From Hetaerina americana (Eukaryota > Arthropoda > Insecta > Odonata > Calopterygidae), in assembly GCA_022747635.1 (NCBI GenBank), contig JAKTNV010000020.1, positions 1,518,501-1,582,500 of the forward strand: 64,000 nucleotides of DNA, read 5' to 3'. This document shows positions 11,700 to 24,100 of this stretch, in pieces; the stretch's first letter is position 1; every line of letters starts with the position of its first letter. Made by a program: the position numbers and the translations under genes. The notes under the pieces are model-generated. The model was not told the origin of the DNA, did no database searches, and saw nothing but the letters and a program-made list of their open reading frames with translations.

Positions 11700-14600
11700 T
11701 AGGACGCTATCAGGAACAGTTTTCCCACTCGTGTGCCTCATGGGCGTTGGCCGTACCGGTGATTCATCTGACACTTAAGACGATGAGGTGAGTATGAAAA
11801 TAAAAAATTCTGACATTAATACTACTTTGGACGTAATGCTAATGAAATATGCGCATGATTTTGCTGTACGGCCGATTTAACTGGTTGCAATCCTTTGGCA
11901 TAGAGGACGCGGAGCTACGAGAAACATTTGTGTCGTTTGGGATCAAAACGTTGGGAGCAGCAAAGCAAATGATCGCAGCAGTGTGGTGGCCGCGTCGAAG
12001 GACATCCCCTCGGCCGCTGGTGCGCGCTCCATCGGAAGCAGTGGATCCGACTCGCAGCCCTCCGCCCGCGGATTTGCGTATCACCGCGAATAACACGAGG
12101 CAGGAGCAAACTAAAATAATAGAGATTGGCGAAAATAATGTCGAGCACCGAAACATGTCTCATTTGTGAACACGTTTATGGAAAAGGTCAACCAGTGACC
12201 GATACCCAACCATCCTCGGTTGCCCCCTCGCCACTGCACTCACCATAGTACGCCGTTGGGCCGGGTGGAGATGTCCCCGCTGCATCTCAATGCATAGCTG
12301 ACCGAGTCACTCGCAATTAGACACCCCTCTTTCCCCCCAGCCCCCCCTGCCCCCCGGAATTGTTTTTGCCTTCCCGGGGATCGCTTGCCCCAGTTCAACG
12401 GGAAATGAGTTCCCTTGGAATGGCCCGCATCTCTTTCCTCCATTTAGTTATTTCCATTTCCGAGAGCGCAGCTATTCACTATGTCCGTGACACCGCTTCG
12501 AACACGTTTGTTCCGCCATCTCTCGCTCTCCAAACTCGTATTTTCAACCATCGCAATCGTAAGTGCGGCCCATCGCCCCCGTTGTCAGTATCAAATTGGA
12601 GGGTGCACATTGAGTTGGCTCAATTCGCTTGATACAACATCCGCGGGCGATTCCCGATAATACTGTTGCGTCCATATCGGCCATTGTTGCTTTAAAAATG
12701 GTAAGCAGTTGCCACTTTCGCTCGGAATCTTTTTCATTGGGTCAACCACTCATCCCCGCTAAAATCAGCCAAACCCACTCCAGACATATCAAAACCCTTT
12801 CTAACGATTTGCAATTTTCATCCAAACCTTTCATACCGAAACATCGAGGTTAAAAATAATTATATTAGTTCGAGTCACCATTTATATTTAGAGTGAAAAA
12901 TAGTATACAACGGGGCATTAAAGTAATACAATTAACCAAAGAGAAAATCTGCTTGACAAAATCGCAGTTCATGTTAATATTCACTCGTACTTTTTTCCAA
13001 TGAACACCGACCTACAAAGTTACAATGGATGGTTATTGGCAGAAGCGCTCCTCTCGCAAGAGGTTGCACACGGGATGGAAGCGAAAGCACTTCGGTAATT
13101 TCATGAAAATTTTACTCCGGACAACTGAATATTTAATTTTCTTTTCTATTAAGGAACGTCGGCAGAGATCTGATATCGCTATATGCCCATCGAACATTCT
13201 GGGTCAAGGGTCAAGAAGTCCAGGCTGCCATCCGCCTGCCAATGAACAAGTTCCCTTAATTCGAATCCCTACCCTCCCTTTGTTCCCCGACGAGGGTACA
13301 CGTCCGAAAGGTGATCCTTCAACCGCGGTCGACGTAAAAATATAGATGACACCAGCACAAAATCCGTTTGGGCACATCAACTCCATGCATAGGATGTCAT
13401 AGTTCAACTCGAGAACACGGCTGATGTCTTTAGCACGTGGTTCACTTATTTCGTGGCGTAGATTAAAAAAGAGAGGAGGAGCCTCCGCTATGAAAAATAA
13501 CGAAGAGACAAGTCCCGCACCTCATTTACTGCAACCCCGCATTGTTCCCGGTGGAGGTGGCCACTTGATTACTTCGGGAGATGGATGAACCCCCAGCGCC
13601 GCACGGAGAGTGAAGGGTGTGAGAACAACTACATTGTAGTCCCGTGCGTATGGAGGGGGGTGTGGTCCATGCAAGAGGCCGAGGGTAGGGGCGGAGGGTG
13701 GATTTCGCCACGGTCGTCTCCCTCCGCGGGAGCGCGTGGACGGCGGGTGGGGAGGGCGGCGCCGGACCCCTCCCTTCCCACCCTCTACTCCCTCCCACGC
13801 GACGCCATGCCCCCCTTCAATACTCGCGGGGTCATAAAGAGCTGCCCACGAAATATACCTCCTCCTTCCTTGCCAGCCAGTTGGCCCAGCACCTTGTGAT
13901 TGTGCTTGGGAACTGAAACATACAATACAGTGTCGGAAAAAATACAGGAGCAACTGTTTGGGTTTTTGAGAAGGGCTGAAGAATGGCTGCTATCTCCACA
14001 AAATGTGGCATTCAAGTATGAGCACGTCTTTTTAATATGATTTCTGAACTTGTTTCACCAAGTTACTTCAGCCACCTTTGAGTCCGACTAAGTTTCTATT
14101 GCCGGATATTTGCATCGTTTGAAAGTAATGCAATTTCTTTCTGCTCCTCTATCCGTTGGGAAGGATGAAACCTGCCGGCGCCTGTTCCCTACTGGCGCCT
14201 GATCCCTACTGGGCAAAGGGGGCCGCTATTGTACACGCGCCAATGTGATCATTTCTGCTTCATTATTGGTTAATGCATTCTCCTCTAGATGGACCCTTAT
14301 TACATATTGATAATAGTATGCGTGTGCGTATCGCGGTGACGCGGTGCGACGCGCCTGGACCCTAGGGTGTGCCCAAACACGCTTCCCTGCACACCCTCAT
14401 TTTTTTATTCATTTGTGACGCAATCCATCCCTCAAAGAAATCCATTACTTACGATTCATAAAATACTTCAGTACGCCATGTAAATGATTGGCTATTTTTC
14501 ACGAGCTCGTCATTCCTGCGTGCCTCCATGTGCAATGATGAGGTCTACAAATGTAACCTGAGGACAATGTCGTTTCACTTGAACATCTTGATAAACAAAT

Positions 14601-15037
14601 CACTTCCTCGGGCCATCGACTCTTTCCTCCCAGTTGAAAATGAAATTTCAATGGGACATCTTAACTCACGCAAACGGGCATTCTCCATCCGTGGTTTGAC
14701 CTGCCTAGTGTAGCGACGGGCAGCGGTAAGAGGAATCAAATACACGTAATTGGTAAATGTTGAAAAACTCGCTAGAGAAACTATTTTGAATGCCGGCAAA
14801 ACTCCATACGCAGGTGGGCAGAGTAGTGGCATTGGAGAATGGCCTCCGTATAAGATCTCTCTGATGGAATGAGTTTGCGCCATATATTTATGCCACATCT
14901 TTTTTTAATTTCAAATAAATTATTTCGATTTCTCCAATCTATCTTTCTCACTTTATGAATGATGCACGGGCTGTTGACGGCATGAAGAACACCGTTTTTG
15001 CTCACCATTACCTGCACAAAAACAGGCGACCGATATA
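11700..15037. other. Intronic stretch, nothing assigned; GC-rich patch
   Basis: The GC-rich, purine/pyrimidine-skewed block at 13540-13820 gives long overlapping open frames on both strands with low-complexity products, so I do not call a gene. A partial direct repeat (gcgcctg-tccctactgg) occurs twice at about 14176-14211. The remainder is AT-rich. Confidence 0.55.
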
Positions 15038-15974
15038 GAAGTGGCCTGTGCAATAAATGCGTGAACTGGTACAATCTGGCGGTCATGACGCGGACTATAG
15101 CCCCGCCCACTAGCGGCGCTAGTTGCCTGAGACCCAATGAGCCGTCTGTGCTTGGCGGATCGTCGAGCTGTGCGTATGGTCCCAGTTATGTTAGTTCCTT
15201 TTGTCCTTGCTCTTTTACTGTTTGTCGAAAATGGAAATTGACGAAATCACGGAGCAACGAATCAACAGCAAATATTTTGGTGAAGTGCGGTGAAAGTTAT
15301 CAAGAAATTACTGAAATGTTGACAGCTTTTTACGGTGATAATGCTATGAAAAAACATCAGTTTTCAAGCGGATTAAACGTTTTAAAGATAGCCGACAAGA
15401 CGCCACGGAGGATGCAGGGGCGGGACGACCTTCAGCCACCCGTGTTGACGACAACATTGATCGTGTGCGGTCCCTTGTCCTTACCGATTGTCGGAAAACA
15501 GTCCGAATGATAGCTGATGAACTGAATTTAGGAAAATCAACAGTGCACACTATTTTAAACGAACATGATGGATGGATCCTTCAACATGACAATGCACCCG
15601 GACATTCAGCATTATTGATTGTACGCCAGTTTCTGGTAAAACATTTAATCACCATCCTTGATCGTCCTCCTCATTCACCAGATCTCGCCCTCTGCGACTT
15701 TTCCCTAAGCCTAAAATGTAAAAAATATGATCAGGGGACATCACTGGGAAGATATGGACACAATAAAGCAAGAAACGACGAGAAAACTAAAAAGCTTAAC
15801 TGCCGAGGTCTTCCAAGGGTGCTTTAAACAATGGAAAAGAAGATGGAGCAAGTGAATCGCAATGAATGAAGAGTACTTTGAAGGGGACAAAATCGATGTA
15901 GGCTAAATTTTGCATAATAAAGTTTCAATTTTAAAGAAAGCTTCAGTTCGCGTATTTATTGAACAGGGAGGTCG
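15038..15974 (+). mobile_element. Mariner-type element (937 bp), internally deleted
   Basis: Imperfect 31-nt terminal inverted repeats at 15038-15068 and 15944-15974 (22 of 31 match) are flanked by TA at 15036-15037 and 15975-15976. Plus-strand transposase remnants: MEIDEITEQRI near 15231, NIDRVRSLVLTDCRKTVRMI and ADELNLGKSTVHTILNEHDG (helix-turn-helix), joined directly to WILQHDNAPGHSALLI (second catalytic Asp), then PPHSPDLALCDF (third Asp). About 120 residues including the first Asp are missing. An AATAAA lies near 15916. Frameshifts and stops occur in the N-terminal part. Confidence 0.8.
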
Positions 15975-16767
15975 TATATATATAAGTATATCAGAGGTTA
16001 GAGTGCCTAAAGCACGATTTATTTCACCGACACCTGATTTCTTGGTAAAACCCTCCCGCGTCTCGGTGGACGGGAACTAGAGTAAAAACAAACCAGAATT
16101 TGATAAGGCAAAATATTCAATTCTTCAGTGAAATTCACAACCTATAGTTTGAAGATGACTAAATACATGATAAAAAGGCTACGAAATGATTTATCAGATC
16201 TGCCCCAGCAAGGCTGGAGATTGCAATGCGTGAAACACGAGGCTGATGACTCCGGCGATCCAGTGCATCCAAATGTCTGGATAATTGTATCGCATGAGCC
16301 TCGTCAAGTGTTTCTCGCCTCCGCGCGAGTGATTCTTGTTTTTCGAAGGAGAGTGTGACGGGATGTAACGCGCACCGAACACGTGGCACGCACGCCGTGG
16401 ACTAATGGAGACCCATTCCACGTGTCATAGGATTTCGCTTTACATCGTCCGGAGTTACATATGTTTAATGTGAGAAATTTTTAACTTTTAACCATGACCT
16501 TTACACCTGGTTTATTCCTGTTGAAATTTACAGATTTTTTTCTCTCATGCGTGCCATCAATTTATTCAAATTACCCAAATTAATTGTCCAATCTTACTTT
16601 GTTCTCTCGGGCATTAAGGATCGTTACGTCGCTGGCTCGTCGGTGGCAACCGAGCGCTGCGATTAATTGCGCTGGCCACATAACTTGACGGGCAATGTCC
16701 TTGCTGCAGAATCACATTGGTTCGGGGTACCATGGGCACATCGATAGGGAAAGGGAGGATTACTCAC
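15975..16767. other. Intronic stretch next to the EGF 6-7 exon
   Basis: No transposon or gene recognised. It lies immediately downstream of the teneurin donor site. Confidence 0.5.
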
Positions 16768-16953
16768 GCAGAGTGCAGTGTCTCCCGTTCCAGCCCTGCG
16801 AGCAGACGCAGGTGCCATTCTTGCACTGTCCGTGGGCCGAGCAGCGCGGGTCACAGGGCAGCAGGTCGCACTTGGCTCCGCTCCACCCGGGGTCACACAG
16901 GCACCCGCCCTTATCGCAGCGACCGTGCGGCCCGCAGTCCAGGCTGCAGAGCG
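16768..16953 (-). CDS. Ten (Ten-m or Ten-a): Teneurin internal exon encoding EGF-like repeats 6 and 7
   Basis: Next coding exon of the same teneurin, 186 nt (62 codons), phase 1 at both ends. The minus-strand acceptor is TCCACAG (AG at 16955-16954) and the donor is GTGAGT (16767-16762). Spliced to the upstream exon it continues ...PDCSR/A-LCSLDC in frame, which is the junction expected between EGF 5 and EGF 6. EGF 6 runs [11 protein letters not shown] to GWSGAKC and EGF 7 runs [11 protein letters not shown] to GWNGRHC. Each has six cysteines in the C-x3-C-x5-C-x4-C-x-C-x8-C spacing. An N-glycosylation sequon (NGT) lies in EGF 7. The EGF array is extracellular, between the membrane helix and the large beta-barrel/YD-repeat region, and supports dimerisation and spacing. 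The EGF 8 exon is expected further left but I did not find it before position 1. Confidence 0.9.
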
Positions 16954-17759
16954 CTGTGGAGGAAATGGCGATTTGGGGCTTAGAAGAGGTCGAATCGAGG
17001 ACGGAGGGCAGGAATCGACTCATCTCACCATCGTCCTTTAAAGCTTCCGCTCATCAACCGTTGTGATCTTTCCAGCGCAAACCTACTTACGTGCACTTAC
17101 ACATATTTCGGAAAATTTTCCCTTCCTAATTTTAAAATTTAATATTTTAAAAAATATTTAGGACCGCTTATCCTTCTCGCTTTCTCAAAATTATTACGGA
17201 GGCCAGGGCCGTCATGATAACAAAAAGAAAGCAAGGTTTCTCATATAGCGGCACAAGAGTAAAATTAAAATTAAAAATTTGAGCGTCAACACACTTTGCT
17301 CTTGTGGTTTCTCCACGACTCGAAAGGTTCCCAGGCAGGCGGATTCCGGATAAGGGTACTCTTAAGGGTACGCGCGCAAGTTTCTTTGCCGGCTCGTAGA
17401 GTATCATGGCGGTTTTTAGGGAAGGGGGAAATAGTGGGCTGGTGCCAAGTAGGGAATGTGAGGGGGTTGGGGCATCGTCGCGATGCCATTGCAGGTCTTC
17501 GTAATCAGACACTAGACTCTGCTCTTTTGGTCGTCCATTCGAAGACTTTCGTGAAGACGAGTTCAGCGTAGATCTTTCGCATCGCCAAATGTTCAGTGAT
17601 AATGGAGTGCACTGTCATCCTATCGACGCCAACAACACGATCTGCGTCCACCCAATCGACGGTCTGCATTCCGTACTCAAGTACACGTCAGGAAAAATTG
17701 TTCCCGATACATCCGAATCTTGGATATAAGATATATAGAAACCAATATATACACATCTG

Positions 17760-18530
17760 TCTTATATAATACAATGTGCCAATCCTATCCCCTCTTCGCT
17801 AGCCAAACATTCTCCCCTCTATCACTGTCTTCAACCTCTCATTGCCAATCATTACGACTTGCATCCGTCTTGCCTGCCTTCTTCGGATTTCTCTCCATAG
17901 CATCCTCTCTCCTCCCCTCTCACTTCCTCATTTGTTTTCCTTCCGGTCCATTTCACCTTCTCCATCCTTCTCCACACCCACATTTCAAAAGCCTCCAACC
18001 TATGTCAATCATCCTGCGATCGTGACCATGTTTCCGCGCCGCACATAACTACGCAACATATCAACGTTTTAAGCATTCTTTTCTTAACATTCTTACTCAA
18101 TGTTTCTGTCATCCATTCCCGCCTAGTGAAAGCATCTTTACCGGACGCAATGCTTCTCCTCATGCCTCCACTATTTAGGTCCAGAAAGCAATTCTTCTCT
18201 TAGTGTTCCCACTACTCTGACCATCTTGATCCAAAACACTTCCAACATGTGCACTGTTCCACTTGAACTAGTTTTTATCTCCCTTTCTGTTTTTGAAATT
18301 GATTCTCAACCCAGTTATCAAGTACGCCTGGATCTATGTCATATTCTCTTTCTATGTCTGAACTTGTTGACTTTATATATCTAACCTATAAATTCCTCAT
18401 GCAATATTTCCATATCTTGGAATATTTCCTAGTTCAAATTAATCATTGTCCTGCCTTAGCTTTAATGGTGTGCAATAATTTCCCCATTTTACTTTCTGAT
18501 AATGCTTCCATCTTTCTGTGAAGTGCACCT
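17760..18530 (-). mobile_element. Diverged RTE-like LINE fragment (ORF2 3' part)
   Basis: The plus strand carries the reverse complement of the same ORF2 tail seen at 44640-45230. Recognisable blocks are ttcaccttctccatccttct, cacacccacatttcaaaagc, and the upstream coding block matching the linker near 31960-32040 (tatgtcatattct-tttctatgtct). An internal deletion joins the tail to the linker. Many stops; diverged more than the other copies. Confidence 0.7.
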
Positions 18531-18564
18531 TTTTACACACATACACAGATACATAAGTATACAT

Positions 18565-19220
18565 AGATGGAATTTTTAGACTCAATTAAATACCTAGGCG
18601 TTACCCTCACTCACGACCTCTCCTGGGTGAAACACAGACGGGGAATGTGTTGACAAGCTAACAAAAAATTAGGGTTTATTAGAAGAGTACTTGGTAATTG
18701 TGACGAAAAGGCCAATGAGAAAAGTTATCTCTCGCTCGTTAGGCATCATTTAGAACATGCAGCTAGCACATAGGATCCTCATGAAGATAGCTCAATTGCC
18801 AAATTTGATAGCGTGCAGCGTAGCGGAGTCAGATTTGTAAAACGTTATTACGATAAACTTAGTAGTGTATCGAAAATATTAAAGGAGCCAGGCTGGGAAT
18901 CACTCTCGGAGCGAAGGTTAGATAACAGATTGAAGCTCTTGCATAAATTGGAAGGACGTCTTTTCTAGCAGTGATTTGAACATGTATTATTACCCACATC
19001 GTACTACGGTATGAGAGATAATATCAATGAAATTAGAGAGATAAAGTGTGGAGCAGATATTTTTAAGATGTCATTTTTTCCACGACCGATAGGGGATCAT
19101 AATAACAGGGTCCGACCGCGGCAAAGTTAAAAATATTCGGATCGAAATTAGTCTAGTGTGTATTCACCTCCTGCCACACACCCTAGTGGTAACTTGCAGG
19201 GTACTAAAATAAATAATGTG
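18565..19220 (+). mobile_element. CR1/L2-like LINE, 3' end of reverse-transcriptase ORF
   Basis: Plus-strand ORF2 tail: FLDSIKYLGVTLTHDLSWVK, then ANKKLGFIRRVLGN, KSYLSLVRHHLEHA, FDSVQRSGVRFVKRYY and PGWESLSERRLDNRLKLLHK. This is the region C-terminal to the RT palm in CR1/L2/Rex-like and related LINEs. Several stops interrupt it, the 5' part is absent, and it ends near ggtactaaaataaataatg. It follows the RTE-like fragment directly. Confidence 0.75.
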
Positions 19221-21129
19221 TACATGAGTATTTAAGTATATATTAAAGCCGTGCGAATTAGGTGCGAGAGAGAATTCAGCGGCGGGCGAGAGAGAGAAGG
19301 GGTCTTTGGCCCCCGTTGGGGGCGACCGAGGGCATGAATATGCAGGGCGGCGAAACGCAGGCGACAGAGAGAGGGAGGGTGGGGCGGAGGATTGGGGGCA
19401 GGGGGTGAGGGTGGGGGGGTGCCGCGGCCTGCCTGTCTGTGACGCTGACGGATTCCGTTTTCTCCCTTACTCCCCTTCCTCCTCCCCGCCGGGGGAGGAG
19501 GAAGGGGAGTAAGGGAGGCCCTCGCGTGGGGCAGGGGGGGGCACCACCCGGCCTCCACGTGGAACCTTCTGACCAAACATCTCGTATTACCAATAATACC
19601 ATTTTCACTCCATTTCCACGCTTCAATCCCATCCGCGGCTATTCCGATCCCCACGCCCTCCGCCCTTTGATTCGCACCGCGCCTCCCTCGCCCCGCCACG
19701 CCCTCCCCACGCCACGCCCTCCATCCCATCCACCGCATCCCGACCCTCCTCCTCCGTTTTCATTTCGCCGCCTTTATATGAATATCAACTGCACGACTGA
19801 AAATCAACTGCATTTAATGCGGCTTCCTTGAAACATTGCTCCAGGATACACTCGGGGGGCAGCTCTAATGAGAGTATACAAATACGGATGGATTAAAGAA
19901 ACAAGAATCATCACTGTGGGTTATTTGTCTAAATCGATCAGAAATATTATTACAATTGAATGTTTGGCTACCATTTGACAACATTTAAGATATCAAAACT
20001 AATGTAAATGATTCACACAGAGTAAAGCGATGGCCAATGATTTTAGAAAAATGAAAGGCGGTAGAGCTGGAGCATGGTCGGTATTTATTCGCGGGCAGTG
20101 ACCCCCGACTCGACGTCGGTGCCATCCGAGCACATCACACCGAGTGCTATTGTCGAGAACGTCCGCCATCACAACGGCGGACGAAGAGCAAGTCCGGGAA
20201 ATCACCACTCGGGTATGCAGCTCTCATTTGCACGCCGGGCTGCAGAATCGGTGCCGTCGATCGGGGAGTAGATTGCACTCTACGCTTTTGAATTGGTGAC
20301 TTCCCAAGTGAGTTAAACCCCATCAATCTGGAGGTCCAGGGCAAATTCTCCGTTTGCGCTTACCCGTGAGCATAGGACCAACGGATAATCTGTCCGTCAA
20401 CTCATGCTCACCCCAGAGTAACTGAATCGCACTTTCAAAGCACCCTTTCACGAGGGCGAACAAACATTTGTACACCAATTGGATTTCACGTATCTATCAG
20501 CAGGGAGGTTTTGGACGATCCCTAACGACCACTCAGTCGTGAGTATCGCGGGAACTTCTTCATTCTTTCTCCATTCCTTCGCTGAGACTACCGCCTGCCT
20601 TCATGCTGTTCAAAGAGCCTCCCTCCCTCTACCGCGCTCTTTCAACATTCTCCCGCCCTTTTATTGCGGCCTTAACATCCACCCTTCGCACCTTTTCGAA
20701 TTTCCTCTGCCTTGTCCAAATTCTCCCCGTTAGCTTAACTGTGATCATTACTTTTTCCTTTGCCCGACGTGCTCCCTGCATTCACCCGCGCCGAAAAGTC
20801 TCCTTGCCCATCCTCTCGTTGCCTCTTAGACCAGGTCTCACATACGTCAAGCCCATTCTCCAACTATGTACTACTCTTTTTCTTCATATCTTCACCCAGT
20901 AAAAAAACTGTCTTCAATTCTCTTCTTCTTGCAAACGAACCTATGGAGTTGCTATGATTCCACCAGCGAAATCCTTCTCCCCATTATAATTCCCTTTTTC
21001 CTCTAAAATACTATCAAACACAAACTACCCCACGTTCTCCAGTTGATTAACCCTAATTTGATATTTAACTTAGGTTTCCTTGAATAACTGATTGCAGCAC
21101 TTTTCCACTTGATACGCTTCGATCAGTTA
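19221..21129. other. Intronic stretch with GC-rich block
   Basis: 19260-19760 is very GC-rich and contains the perfect hairpin at 19462-19517. Open frames there are low-complexity on both strands. 20480-21010 is pyrimidine-rich and may be an old LINE remnant, but I could not place it. Confidence 0.5.
19462..19517. repeat. Perfect 26-bp inverted repeat with 4-nt loop
   Basis: The arm at 19462-19487 (starts ctcccttactccccttcc) is the exact reverse complement of 19492-19517, with loop gccg. One arm is all pyrimidine except a single A, so the other is all purine except a single T. Confidence 0.95.
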
Positions 21130-21180
21130 TTCATTATGTTCGACTTCCACCACATCACGCTTGAAGCAACTCAATTAGTT
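21130..21180 (+). mobile_element. Penelope-type terminal fragment
   Basis: atcagttattcattatgttc and the following gacttccacca... match 27638-27693 closely and in the same orientation. That sequence flanks the hammerhead-like motif there. Only this short terminal piece is present here. Confidence 0.6.
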
Positions 21181-24100
21181 AGGTTTCCTTCTTTCGAGAA
21201 TCTCACGATGCCACTCTTTAACTCGTAATATGCCCGTATAAGGTGCGAGGGTTTCAATTCCTCCATCAGCGCTCCCCTCCTAACTCCATGCACCTTAAAA
21301 AGCCCACCCTCTCCCTGACTTCTTAACTCCCTCCTTCGAACGCCCGTCCTTCGACGACCTTCATATGTTTCTCCTCCGCCCATTCTCTCTTCCTTCTTCG
21401 GATTTCGCCCAAAACAGCCCTTTCCCTTCGCCCTCCACATTTGAAACTCCGGCATCTAAGAAGCCTTTCTTATTTTCTGCATCGTTCGTCGCATTCTTGA
21501 TGAGAACTACTGAGTTGTGATTCCACTGCAATGGATTTTCTTCTTCCTCGTCCACTGGGTCTCTTTATAACCTTTCTAAGAAAATCTCTCTCTTTGCGAT
21601 ACATTCTTTGAGGCAACTTTCAGTTCTGATATCGATGCTTGCCTTCTTGGATATGTTCCATTTTCGATTTTTAGGCTTCAGCAATTCAGTGTAATAACAT
21701 TTATTCCGCCCACGACTTTGTGTTTGCTGGTAATGAGAATGAAATTGGACGTGTTACGGATGACGTCACTCTTTATTTTCCGAAAGCTGCAAGTACCTTT
21801 CTGTTTGAGCATCTTCTGAGGAAATAAAAGTTGAGAAATATTTCTTAATATTTATTTCCTCGGAAGAAGGCCTCCACTCGGAACTACCACCTCCGCAAAA
21901 TTCTCGCCGTTAGCTCGTGCATCGGCGGACTGTCTTCTGCGATGCTTCGTCCGCGAAGTGGACGTCCGTAAAGTTGAGATGCTCCAAGCACGATGAAAGG
22001 ACAATCCGCAAGCCATCGAAGTCAAGTGTCGATTGGTGGCATTGATGAGAGATTTGGATGCGATGTGAGTTCAGAGTGCAGGCGGTGGGGTTCCAGAACA
22101 AAAATGGGTCAAAGAGCGACCGTCGTGGAGTTGTCCCCAATCCGGCGCGCGCCCGGAACGGTGGGTGGGTAAGGGGGGCGGGAATCGAGGCAGATGGCAC
22201 GGTTCGAGGAAGAACAGCCAAGTTTGTCTGAGCGGGAGGTCTGACCACGTCTTCCATTATGCGCTTTTCTTAAGTTCAGTGATAACATGCTTTTCGTATG
22301 TAGTAATAGAGTAAGAGTTTTCCTGGCAGCTTTGAATTTACTCGTTAAAATACTGAAGTGACGGGTTCATTTCGGCTTTTTTTCTACGTTGGTATCTAAA
22401 ACCTGATAATCTGAACAGTTGGAATAGGATATTGGTTTAGAGTGAGGGAGAAGTCTACATTCACTCCGTGGCCTCGTTCACTGTGTCAAAATTCGACTTC
22501 TTAAACGTTTGTGGGGCTATCTGTTCACATGCGTACCCTTTTGGCCTTTTGGGAGAGTTTCTGGTATTTCTAGAGATTATGTCTGACGAACCTGAACCAC
22601 ACATATGGGGAAGTTATAGTTGCATCGTTAGCAAAAAGAAATAATTTAGTTGCCTCGGTTTTTAGGATGCCGGAAAAATTATATTTATAGGATCGGTGGA
22701 AACACGTCCCCCGTCAAATGATATCAGCTTAAATTGGGCATTTTTGAATTGGCAAAATTCCTATTGCTCTAAAATAAACTGATCTGAGAGAAAAGAAAAA
22801 AAAATTGTTTTCCGCTCAAATATTAGCAGAGAAAAACGTAAAAAATGCCACCGTTGCGCACCTCGTGAAGGCTTTCTCCGAGTCGAGAGAGGCGTCGCGG
22901 CCGTTCGAAGCGCCACGAAGGATGCACTCGATAAGACGAAGTGGCCGGCGAGAAGTTGAGACAAGAGAGCGATTCGCTCTTGGATTCGGAGGGAAGAGGC
23001 GCGTGAATGCGAGGAGTAGTACCTCATTGCATGACTCTTTCGAAAATATGACGGAACATTTAAGAGGAATGGGACGAGTCTTTGGAATTGATGAGGTTGG
23101 GCTCAGCCAGGAGGATTATTTTCGCGATTCGCGGTGGAGTGTATGGGGGAGAAATAACTGGAAATGAGTTAAGAGTTGAAAATTAAAAAGGTGCAAGAAG
23201 AAAGGTAATCGTATTAGAGGGCAGATATTTCATTTTTTTCGGTCGTATGATAGCCGTGAGAAAGGAGGACTTGGATTTGCATACTTTAATATGTTCTTTC
23301 GACTCGTTGAAGGCTACGACTTCAGGCTCGGGCGAATGGCAGAATTCAAGGGAAGAGGCGGTATACTACCTTCAGTCTTAATTGAACGTATCAATGAGCG
23401 CAAATGACAATGGAGAATATGAATTCCCTCTTTTTAAGAAGCGGGAGGAGGCATTTTGCCACTCTCCATTCCCCCCCTCGGGGACCACCCCCTTCCCCAA
23501 TTCTCCCTTTTCCTCTCATTTATTCAGGACAGTCCTTCCCCTTACTGACTGCTCCCCCGATGCTCCCGCCCTCCTCCTATGCCACCCGAGTGCACAACAT
23601 CCACGTGCGCGCGTAAACACGCCCCCTTCCCCCCCACCCCCGCCCCTCTCATCTCCTCCAAAAAATCCGAATATTTTAGGGCAGAACACACATTTATCAC
23701 TCTCGCTCCATTAATCACACACACACTGATTTTTTTCCCTCAATGCAATGGACTGAGGGCACATACGTATGCGAGCAGCAATCCACCCTCGCGGCCGCCC
23801 CACTCACACCATTCCTCACCGGCCGGAATAAACTCACTCCCTCTTCACCAATTGGTTCCATGAGCGGGTTTTAATGTGTTCACGATCAAATGAATTCGTT
23901 TTTTCGTGTGACTCGTTGGGCGTGGGATTCGACTCCGCGTCCCCATTGCACGCCTCTTCACGCAGCCGGAACCGTCCATCACTTTTTCATCTCTCCTCCT
24001 GAAGATATCGCATAATAGGTTACATAATCGGTTACATCGCCGCGCTGAATTCATTCGCTGTTTTTTAATGCCTTCTCATGCATATTAAAAATGGAGTGTT

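Larger units (their letters stand above)
1..16767 (-). other. Partial downstream intron of teneurin (open at left edge)
   Basis: Begins with the donor at 16767 and runs leftward beyond position 1. No minus-strand open stretch with EGF 8, Ig-like/TTR or NHL-type sequence was recognised, so at least 16.7 kb of intron is implied. A short exon could be missed by eye. Confidence 0.55.

Noticed and set aside
20580..21010. Pyrimidine-rich stretch resembling the antisense of the RTE-like LINE tail
   Set aside because: Composition is similar, but no ordered block match to the other LINE copies could be made by eye.
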